This document shows positions 8,993 through 17,581 of a stretch of DNA of 28,870 nucleotides, piece after piece; within the stretch, counting starts at the first letter, position 1; every line of letters starts with the position of its first letter. A program made the translations under genes and the position numbers. Under the pieces are notes generated by a model. That model did not search any database. It was not told where the DNA came from and saw only the letters and a list, made by a program, of their open reading frames with translations. This DNA comes from Scleroderma bovista (Eukaryota; Basidiomycota; Agaricomycetes; Boletales; Sclerodermataceae): the NCBI GenBank assembly GCA_037178675.1, contig JAYMGJ010000348.1, forward strand, positions 1-28,870, read 5' to 3'.

Positions 8993-11900
8993 GGAAAAAT
9001 GGTCGACAATAGTGCACTTTCTGGTGCCTTCTGGCTCCTAGACTCTGGCGCATCACGCCACTTTACCGGTGACATAGGCAATTTTGCCTCCTACAACGCA
9101 CTAAAGCGAGCGCACTACACCAAAACGGCTAATGGTGTAGCACTGATTGCTGGCATTGGCACGGTATTACTCCGGTGCCTAGACCACAACTCTGGGGATG
9201 AGAAAGTTATCACACTCACCCAAGTGCTCCATATGCCAGGCGCTACTGCACGCCTTATTTCTATGGGCGAAATGCTCCAGCGAAATTACAAGGTCACTGG
9301 CGATAAGGATAAGTAAGGCATTAGCCTCATTCATAAAGCTGAACGCCTATGGTTTGGGCCAGACCCAGAAGACGATTGCAACGTCATCTTTGGGATTAGA
9401 TCTATCCCAATAATTAGATCTAACTATATTGCCTCTGTGAGCAAAGTCGATTATGACATTATGCACCGGAGATTCGGGCACCCCTCGAAGGAAGTACTCC
9501 GACGCGCGCAAAAACATACACAGCACTTCCCGGAGATTCACTTTCCAACTGAGGATTGTGTTTGCCCTGGATGTGCTCTTGGCAAGATGCCCAACCGAGC
9601 TTTCCCAGAAAATGAAAGACGTGCTTCCAAGCCCTTTGAGCTGGTGCACTCTGATCTCAAATCCTTCCCGGTTATGTCGTACCGGAAATTCAAATATGTC
9701 ATCACCTTCTACAACAACTATACTTCTCACGCCTGGACTATGCCTCTTCGCTCCAAAGCTGCAGCGATTACGGCTGTCAAAGATTTCCTCGAAATGGTGC
9801 GTGTCCAACATGATACGCACATCGTTGGATGGATGTCCGATGCTGGCGGAGAATATAAATCTGATCTATTTGATCGAGCACTCCTTGAAAAAGGAATAAA
9901 AATTTATCAAAGTGCTCCAAGAACTCCCATGCAGAATGGCCACGCCGAGCGCTTAGGGTGCACTCTCATGGATAAAGCTGAGTCTATGTGGCATCAAGCC
10001 TGCATTCCTGACTCCTGGTGGGAATTTGCGTTCGCTCACGCAACCCACATTTACAACCATACTCCAGTAGCTCGCCTGCGATGGCGCACCCCCCACGAAA
10101 TGCTTAAGGGGGAGATGCCTAACATCGACCACTTACGTGTGTTTGGCTGTGGAGCATTTGTATATCTCCCAGCAACGGCTAGAGCAAATAAGATGGCTCC
10201 CAAGTTGGAGCTTATGACTTATGTCGGTGTTGCCACTGGCAATGAGCGCAACTTTTTGTTTATGCGCTCCACCAATGCAGTGTTCACCGCTGCCCATGCC
10301 GTCTTTGACGAGCGTCATTTCCCTCGCTGCCCCAAAACCAGGCGCGAACCTCTCGAGAACCCTTTTGGAAGGGTAAATCCAAAACCTACCACCGATCGAC
10401 CAGGGAATCCCCCTGATGATATCGACAGTGATGATGATGTGGAACACGACCATGGCTACCCACATCCCCAAGCACAGGATGACGATCCAAAGCGCGAGGA
10501 ACCTGAGGCTCCTGAGGAAGAGCCTAATCAAATAAATCCTCCCCGTACGCCATCTCCAGTGCCTCCACCGGCACCGAGAACACCTTCACCGGTGAGAAAC
10601 CCGGCACCTCCGGCACCGCAGCGCCCTGGCCGAGCTGAACGCCGCCAGAATGCGCCGCGACCTCCTGCAGTGAATATCCCTGCCCGCCCCCAACGTGAAT
10701 GTAGAGCGCCATTGCGCCCCGGTAACGTGTATGGTGAGCGGCGACATCCCGTTGAGCAACTCCAGGATATCGAAAGTGCCTCTCGATGGCGAGAAACAGT
10801 GGGTGAGGCCCCTAGGCCCCCACAACCGGACACACCAGACCATATCCCTGGTGGTTTCCCCGACACCTCTGCAACGCCCAGTGAGGAAGATGTGCAAAAG
10901 ATGTGCGAGGAAGGGGGAGCAAACCTAGTCCGATACCTGATGGGCAAAGCCCTCGAAACCCGCAACCCTCAATACGAGAGTGTCCACAACTGGTCCTATA
11001 AGGACATTACTCGCTTACCCCAAGCTGAGCAGAAACTCTGGCGACTTGCTTGCCAAGAAGAGCTCGACGTGCTGCGAAAGCGCAAGGTCTTTGAGCTAGT
11101 TGACCGTCCCCGAGACCGGAAGGTCATTAAGAATTGATGGGTCTTTGACGTTAAGTTGGATGGCCGCAAGAAAGCCTGCTTAGTAGCGAAAGGCTTCTCC
11201 CAGGTCGAGGGATTAGATTTCGACCAGGTCTTCTCACCAGTCGTGCGCTTTGAAACAGTGCGCCTCATGCTTGCGCTTGCCGCACTTGAAAATTGGTATA
11301 TTACTGGACTCGACGTTCGGAGCACCTACTTGTATGGCAAGCTCGACGAAGAGATCTATATGGAACAACCCAAAGGGTTTGCAGTTCCCGGGCAAGAGTG
11401 CAAAGTGCTCCGCCTCTGGCGTGCCCTCTATGGCCTCAAACAGGCTGGCCTAGCTTGGTGGCACACACTCGATGAGTCTCTCAAGGAGCTCGGGTTTGAG
11501 TGCCTTAAGTCTGAAGCAGGCATCTTCTTCTACAAGAAGAAAGGCACCAACATCATCATTGGTATTATCTACGTTGACGACGCACTATTCTGCGGCCCTA
11601 ACAAGGCTGTTGTTGATGCCATTAAAGCACAGTTCATGCACAAATGGGAGTGCAGAGACCTTGGAGAACCTAAGGAGTTCCTCCGAATGCAAATCACTCG
11701 CAAGGGTCGCACTATCCACCTGGATCAATGTGTGTACCTACAAAAGGTCATCGAACGCTGCGGCATGCTCAATGCAAAGTCTGCAAGCACCCCACTGCCG
11801 GCTGGCTACTATGCCACCAAAAATACAGAGCCTGTTGATGCGGAACTCCGCTCCCATTTCCAGACAGTTATTGGGTCCCTTCTGTACCTTATGTTAGGCA

Positions 11901-12529
11901 CTAGGCCCAACATTGCCTTTGCAGTCACCCATCTCTCGTGCCATGCCGCAAACCCATCCCAGGACCACCTGTCCAAAGTGCTTTATATCTGTCGCTACTT
12001 AATTGGTACACCTAATTACTCTCTAGTGTACAATGGTGGATCCGGTGCTGGCCTGATTGCATGCACAGACTCAGATTGGGGATCAGACCCTACCTCTCAC
12101 GTCTCGCAGACAGGTTTCTACCTGAAGCTTGCAGATGGCTTGATCAGTTGGACTTCTTGTGCGCAGAAGACTATTGCGTACTCGTCCACTGAGGCTGAAT
12201 ACATGGCTTTGAGCGATTGCGCTCGCCAAGTCACCTGGATTCAGAGTTTACTCGGTGAGCTTGGCTATAAGCTGAAAGCTATCCCGATTTGCGGTGATAA
12301 TCAGGGGTCCATATTCATGGCATCCAACCCTGTAACGGAGCCTTGCTCCAAGCACATTGACATCCGCTACCATGGAATCCGTGAGTCAGTCGCGAAAGGT
12401 AACGTGGAACTTTTCTTCATTGATGGTGCTGAAAATCCCGCCGATCTGCTCACCAAGAACTTACCCCGCAAAAAATTCGCGAAGTTCAGAGCTCAACTAG
12501 GCTTACAGTTTCCCTCTGGCAGCATCTAG
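8993..12529 (+). pseudogene. Copia pol (protease-integrase-RT-RNase H), two in-frame stops
   Basis: One frame with TAA at 9314 and TGA at 11135. Protease: WLLDSGASRHFTG, with Asp codon 9041. Integrase: HRRFGH zinc His pair, CPGCALGK, catalytic Asp 9653 (HSDLKSF), Asp 9839 (DAGGEY) and Glu 9947 (NGHAERLG), then a long Pro-rich linker (10500-10850). Reverse transcriptase: CLVAKGFSQVEGLDF, the catalytic-fold motif drifted to DVRSTYLYG, ALYGLKQAG, and YVDD at 11570. RNase H: CTDSDWGSD, SSTEAEY, GDNQGS and KHIDIRYHGI, ending QFPSGSI. The TGA at 11135 replaces Arg in the KNxWVFDVK motif and fits CGA to TGA. All catalytic residues remain, so the copy died recently. A polypurine tract and LTR follow the stop codon. 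Confidence 0.9.
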
Positions 12530-12566
12530 CGCCTTACTCGCTGAAGTGCTCTACATGCAGCACAGC

Positions 12567-12575
12567 GAGGGGGAG
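12567..12575 (+). other. Polypurine tract of the second copia element
   Basis: GAGGGGGAG directly before the 3' LTR. It is identical to the tract in the first copia element, which suggests the two are related lineages. Confidence 0.8.
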
Positions 12576-12863
12576 TGTTGAAGTCGCACGTGCACCCGGC
12601 GTAAAGCGTCGACAAAGTGCGCACAAGACTGCGACCCATATTAGTGTAGACTTAGTAATAGTCCTCTTTAGAGTAGATGTTACATGTCACACATCACGTG
12701 TCACAGTCACGTGTCACACTATTTGTTGTATATAAACAGTGTCCACTGCTTATATAATATAACAGCTCTTAACCAGCTACTGCTACCATCCCTGGTTGTG
12801 CACTCCACCCAACAGGTGAGTTGGAGTAGCAGTTCCTCTACGTATATAGGTATTGCTTCAACA
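12576..12863 (+). repeat. 3' LTR of the second copia element
   Basis: 288 bp bounded by perfect 8-bp inverted ends, TGTTGAAG and CTTCAACA. Over 276 comparable bases it differs from the 5' LTR at 12 positions, all transitions. A TATA box (TTGTATATAAAC) lies near 12725. The five bases after the right end (AGCTC, 12864-12868, with one A shared) are not found before the 5' LTR, so no target duplication is visible. Confidence 0.93.
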
Positions 12864-12865
12864 AG

Positions 12866-13087
12866 CTCACCATTCTACTCACCGTTGGGTATACCTCAGA
12901 TGAGGCCTTGTCAAATGCACGGTACTTCTGCGACAATATGTTGCGGAGCTCGGTCAATGCCCTCAAATATCATATGGAGGTGATGCAGCATTGTGCAAAA
13001 AGGATGGAGGACATTGAGATGCTAACCCGTGCACCAAATGCATTGCGGCAGAAATGGGAGGAGTCGTTGGATCACCGCCGTAGGTAA
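12866..13087 (+). pseudogene. Coding fragment cut by the copia insertion, unknown family
   Basis: Directly after the LTR, a frame of 73 codons is open to TAA at 13085. It has the composition of a helical protein: segments ALKYHMEVMQHCAKRMEDIE and APNALRQKWEESLDH. I do not recognise the family. It looks like the C-terminal end of a host or DNA-transposon protein whose upstream part is missing on the other side of the element. Because it starts exactly at the LTR edge, the insertion or a later rearrangement removed the rest. Confidence 0.45.
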
Positions 13088-13438
13088 ACATTCGGTGTGT
13101 CGTTCTCATTGCAATTTGTTTTCTGCAAGGGTCCAGGCAGTGCACTCCACACTCTGCTCTGCATAAATGGGCGCTATTGAAGTTAATTGGTATTGCCCGG
13201 GTCGCATCGATCAATAATGTGGTCAGTGGCGGTCAGTATGCCAATGCCTCTAACACAGGTCATTCATGTCCACGACGCCTTCAGCCCTGAATATTGATCA
13301 ACACAATTAATACAGCAGGCCTGCTGTGATGGTCAGTTTGCAATGCATGATAACTCCAAATCATAATCGTGATTATGGCCTTGCATTGCAGGGTTGGTGG
13401 TACCATCATACTTTCAAGGGTGTGTGTACATAAGAGGT
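13088..13438. other. Unassigned stretch, no gene seen
   Basis: AT-rich with no coherent frame. It includes a short inverted motif AATCATAATCGTGATTATGG near 13359. No RNA gene or element end was identified. Confidence 0.4.
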
Positions 13439-13837
13439 ATGTACGCTGCGGTCATCAAAGGTGACAGTGGAGTGCACACTGGTGTAGGACTCAAATGTGA
13501 TACCCCTGAAGTTACCTCTCATGACCAATATAATGGGATTTGATTGACTCAGCGAGGCGTTGGTGTCACAGCTCTCCCCACAGATATGGCCCAGGGTGTG
13601 CATTATGTCTCCCCCTCTACATATACTACCCACTCCATGAATCCCTTTCCTCACCCTGTGATATTTGGGAAATACGAAAGAAATATTGTTTCCCCAAATC
13701 AAAAGGTGACAAAATGTGGATTGCTTCTATCATATGCTGGCGTCTTTGGTCTCTCGGGTAGTCCCCGCAGGGGAAGACAGATTACTAAACTGAAGCCAGG
13801 CTTCTATCAACTTGTCCGACAGGACCCACACATGTAG
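13439..13837 (+). pseudogene. Broken coding region, unknown family
   Basis: A single frame runs from ATG 13439 to TAG at 13835 with one internal TGA at 13541. On both sides of that stop the translation looks protein-like (GDSGVHTGVGLKCDTPEV before it; PHPVIFGKYERNIVSPNQ after it), and reading CGA in place of TGA would keep it open for 132 codons. No domain was recognised. It may belong with the fragment at 12866-13087, as parts of one decayed gene. Confidence 0.4.
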
Positions 13838-14320
13838 AAGCATGCGCTTCCGAAGAACTGCGTCAGAACGGCGATCATGCAAACACTACACCGAGGCCTG
13901 AGTCACTGAACAAAGAACAAACAAAATACGGAAGGATGCCTTTGTAACTTGGGCAATTCTCTGTGTTCCTGCGATGGTTCTGTTGATGGTGAAGCATTGT
14001 GATATCCAGTGAATTAATCAGGATACATTGAAGATGGTTGGAGTCGAATGGTCCTGGGGACATTCCCTCCACTAGTGTCATTCATGAACCACCGGACGTT
14101 CCATAAGTAACATAGGGTTTGGAGCTGGAAATGTTTGAAGTTTGACTGTGAATATTAGGTGTCATTTCTATGCCCTCTCTGCGATGGTACTGATGACTTG
14201 GTGAAGTTGTATTAAGCGACTTGTGTGTGATGCAGACAAGGAATTGTTAGATTCAAGGAGACATCCCACATAGCGTCGCCCACTGTCATCAATCAGAGAT
14301 CATGAAAAGCAGAGATACTC
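13838..14320. other. Unassigned stretch, no gene seen
   Basis: No convincing frame. Two loosely similar segments, with CTGCGATGGT(T/A)CTG in each (near 13970 and 14188), suggest an old duplication of about 215 bp. The last five bases (TACTC) are the target duplication of the next element. Confidence 0.4.
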
Positions 14321-14953
14321 TGTTACGACCATGTCCAACTCCAGGTCTCATCCGGTCACTCCGGTCGCGTCGCAGCTCTCTAGCCCAACTCCGGTCGCTC
14401 GTCACTTACTCCGGTCACGGACGCGCCGATAACCTTCCGTTAAGTACGACCCTTGGTCTATACTCTGTTCGCTCGTTACCACACCTCGCCGTTTACCCTG
14501 CCTTGACGTGAGTTCTCCGTGAACTCGATATATCCCATGCCTTGTGTTATTTTCACCGGACCTGATTTATTTTACCCGGACCTGACTTTATTTTCATCGG
14601 ACCTGACCTAGTACTTTCTCCGGTTGTCCCTTGTCCGCCTTTTAGGCTGTTTACTTGTCACCGTATATACTCGACCCTAGTTCTTACTTAGTATAAGTAC
14701 TCTGTAGTTTATCCTGTACTCCTCAGTCTGAAATCATCTAAGTCACTACTCCTGATCCTCTGTCCGTCTCCGTCTCTATCTCCGTCTGACCGGAACCTAC
14801 GCAAGGGATCAACGCTCGCCGTCCTTGTCTTTGAATCCAAATGGTCGCAACTCCGGCCCGGGCTAACCTCTGCCCAAACCTCTGACCTCCCCTCTCGTCC
14901 GCTTTCGTCCAGACTTGACCGGACCCCCTACCAGAGTAGACCCGGACTTGACA
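14321..14953 (+). repeat. Solo LTR of a Ty3/gypsy element
   Basis: 633 bp starting TGTTACGACC and ending GACTTGACA. It is flanked by a perfect 5-bp target duplication TACTC (14316-14320 and 14954-14958). It is closely similar along its whole length to the LTR at 23986-24616. No internal domain follows, so the element was reduced to one LTR by recombination between its two LTRs. U3 holds four CTCCGGTC-type motifs, then three tandem copies of a roughly 20-bp unit ending CGGACCTGA (about 14548-14606). Confidence 0.93.
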
Positions 14954-14967
14954 TACTCCTATCTTAG

Positions 14968-15276
14968 CGTCCAACACCAACTGGACCCGTGATCTTCCTT
15001 TCCGACCCATTCATATCATACACTGAAACATGCGCCTTCGCCTGGTATAGACGGTCAGATATCACTGCATCGAAGGACCCACAGCCGGCACCAAAGGAGT
15101 GCCGTGAAGAGCCAGTAGGATCAGAATCAGATGACCAATACCGAGATAGTGGAGTAGCCCCACACAGTTTCAGGGCTTTCAATGCCGAGAATTCAAAGCT
15201 GCAATGTTATGTCATCACATTCCATAGGCCCGACGGAGGTAGTGCAGTACCCACCATGACCGCAAGTGCCCGGTAG
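14968..15276 (+). other. Open frame, possible gene fragment of unknown family
   Basis: Open from after a stop at 14965 to TAG at 15274, without an ATG near the left end. The translation has balanced composition (for example HRPDGGSAVPTMTASAR at the end) and could be an exon, with TTAG at 14964-14967 as a possible acceptor. It starts 15 bp from the solo LTR, so that insertion may have hit a gene. No domain was recognised. Confidence 0.25.
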
Positions 15277-15547
15277 TACGTGGCTGGTTACCTATACATT
15301 GCCGGGCCAACACACCACTAAAGTTGATTTGGACTATGTAAAGGACAGATAGGGGCAAGTGCACTCATCAGCGAGTAGTACTTATGTTCTTCCATTCGAC
15401 CCCTGACTGAAATCAGGACATCATGGCAAGCTTGGGTTAGAGATATAAAGATAGGTATTCCAGTCACACCCGATATCACACACTTTGATAGTTAATAGAA
15501 TACACAGGAGACCAATATAAATTAACCCCTTTCTGGTATATATATGC
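15277..15547. other. Unassigned stretch, no gene seen
   Basis: No open frame or element terminus. The TATATATA at 15537-15545 is AT-rich sequence rather than a demonstrated promoter. Confidence 0.35.
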
Positions 15548-15771
15548 TGGATCCCTCAGGACGGTGCAGACAAATTCGCCGAGCACGAGGAGCAGCTCCA
15601 GTGGGGGACCCTCACCATGAAAGAGACGCTTGCGGGGCTGCACTCTGTGCACTGCACAAGCGGATCGTGCTGGGTAAGCCCGTGGATAGGTCAGGTGCCC
15701 TTGTCGTGTCGGTGGACAAGATTGCGTCTTCGAGGAAATGCTGTAGCTATGGCGAGATGATTAGATTGTGA
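15548..15771 (+). pseudogene. Frameshifted coding remnant, unknown family
   Basis: Two adjacent frames look coding in succession. The first reads WIPQDGADKFAEHEEQLQW and on to LAGLHSVHC (15548 to about 15650). The second, one frame away, reads LHKRIVLGKPVDRSGALVV and on to a TGA at 15769. The switch falls at CTGTGCACTGCACAAG. One small indel would join them, so this is probably a decayed exon. I do not recognise the protein. Confidence 0.35.
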
Positions 15772-16324
15772 TGTGCTACTGCTAGTAGGGACACCGTGCT
15801 GAAGCTATGCAGCTTGGTCACAGGTTTGATGGTCACCTTGGGAGTACGAAATGTGTCAAGCAATGAATTGTCTGTATTAGAATTGACAAGACCTAGATAG
15901 GACTAAAGAGATGATGTTCAGCGAACGAAACCCAAGATCTCGACAACATGCGATCGTCCTGTGTCTGCCCTATAATTTGCCTTGGTCTTCGCATCTAGTG
16001 CCGCCAGTCGTTGGAATGAAAGTGTCCTACATGTGTATTGACACTGTTCCTTGATTCGTAGTGAGCGGACAACTCAACTGCACCATGTCCTGCCCGCAGT
16101 GCTCAGTGCTCAGACCCAGGGCCCGAGTCGTCGCCGTATCAGCGTGTTTCGCTCGCGATATCACACTTTGCCATGTATACCTCACCCACCTCGTGATTAT
16201 CATTATCTGCCCCCGTTGTCCCAGGCATGACCTCACTCTTGTATAGATAACTCACTGCGCAACCCTCTCGCTTCCCATTCCGCCCCAGCACCACCCCCTA
16301 ATTATCTATTCCATCCCTTCAGCC
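15772..16324. other. Unassigned stretch upstream of a gene-like region
   Basis: No convincing gene. The last 80 bases are pyrimidine- and C-rich (CCCTCTCGCTTCCC, then CAGCACCACCCCC), the usual look of a fungal core promoter and 5' untranslated region ahead of the ATG at 16325. Confidence 0.35.
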
Positions 16325-17121
16325 ATGGCCACTACTCCCGCGAAAAAGTCGACATTTCGCTCATGCATCGGGACGGTGATGCAACGCTCCTCGACTGCAT
16401 TCAGTATCCCCAGTTCTACCTGGCCGCGCAGGCTCAGCAACTTCCCCGCCCCCCGACTCCGATACCACGTCCACCACAGGCTCTTTTATCCACCCACACC
16501 CGAGCACAAGGACTCTAGTTCATCCCTCATCAAACTATAGATCCCAGCTCAACCTGCTGTATTGACGCCCAGCCCTATTCCTGAATCGCCCATTTGTGAG
16601 GCTGCAGCCTTATCTCCTGAACCTGCACCTGCTCTCCCAAAAGGGCCATCCTCCCTGCTTTCCGGAGAGGTCATCTCTGCTGAATGTACAGAGTCAGCTC
16701 GCAGTCCTACTCCAGCACTGTCTGTACCTGAAGAAGTCCCCACACCCCCCCTGCCCAGCCCATTCCAACTCTCGTCATCAACGATCCTACAGATAGTGCT
16801 CCGTCAGTCTTCACCGACGAGCCAGAGGAACTGTCAGTACCAGTTTCATACACACACATGGTCATGTGAATCCTATTATGAGTCGGTATGTTTTGTTTTT
16901 GCATCGACTGCATGGAATGACTATCTTATCTTGTACACTACGCGCAGCACATTGGCACCAGGTGCACCTCAGCACCCTTGGCACCAGTTTTAGGAGGTTC
17001 TCATGGTCTTGAGACATGGTTTCTTTGGATGAATGATTGTGTCTCGGAGACCCCATCAGAATATGAGGGTTCCTGCCAAATCCAAAGATGGATAGACCAT
17101 CTTTGTGAACATTTTAACTGA
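16325..17121 (+). pseudogene. Decayed Pro/Ser-rich host-like gene with one intron
   Basis: Starts at ATG 16325 in good context (CAGCCATGGCC). The frame holds a basic Ser-rich N-terminus (MATTPAKKSTFRSC), a TAG at 16538, then a Pro/Ser/Glu-rich region (PSPIPESP, LSPEPAPALPKGPSS). A C7 run at 16745-16751 may have slipped, since the next frame reads IPTLVINDPTDSAPSVF sensibly. A canonical intron (GTATGT...CGCGCAG, 16886-16947, 62 nt) joins a 57-codon exon containing VLGGSHGLETWFLWMNDC and IQRWIDHLCEHFN, ending in TGA at 17119. The second exon looks well conserved as coding sequence. Function unknown; the low-complexity N-terminus and compact C-terminal module suggest a nuclear or regulatory protein only weakly. 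Confidence 0.45.
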
Positions 17122-17581
17122 TCCTCTGCCATCTGCTGTAGGGCTTTGCCATGTTACCCCGGCCCCTTACAAGCGTGGTGTGAACATTCTCCCACACTCC
17201 GACGCTGTCATCCACCATCGCATCGCCGTTCGCAGACCATTGTCCCCGCCCTCTACAGATCCTCTCCATGGACCCTTTGTCATTCATTTTTATGTTAGAG
17301 CCATATTTTTTCTGTGCTTCTCATAATATATTTTGTATGTAGTATCTATCCATCTTTGGATATGTCTGTCATTGTGATTGAAACTGTTTGCATACTTGTT
17401 CTTGCAACACTCAAGTGATGATACAGAGGACATCTCGACCACGACTATCTTCAACTTACATCATGTATCAAGGGTTTTCGTCTAGGGAAGGTCATCAACA
17501 CTCCATTCGGGTATAATCTACAGTAAGCAGGGTTGAAAGGACGTGCACAATGAAGACCACCTAGACACAGTGCGATATACA
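17122..17581. other. Convergent intergenic stretch
   Basis: Lies between the 3' ends of two opposed gene-like regions. A short plus-strand open stretch (to 17326) has no recognised domain, and a further small exon of the upstream gene beginning after CTGTAG (17141) cannot be excluded. AT-rich sequence near 17310-17340 could serve as a 3' processing region. Confidence 0.35.

Noticed and set aside
7737..9056. A 439-codon open frame on the minus strand
   Set aside because: It is the antisense of copia gag and early protease; codon bias of the sense strand keeps it open. The sense strand has recognisable gag and protease motifs and the antisense has none.
10133..10965. Minus-strand open frames within the copia integrase and linker
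   Set aside because: Antisense shadows of the Pro-rich linker of pol.
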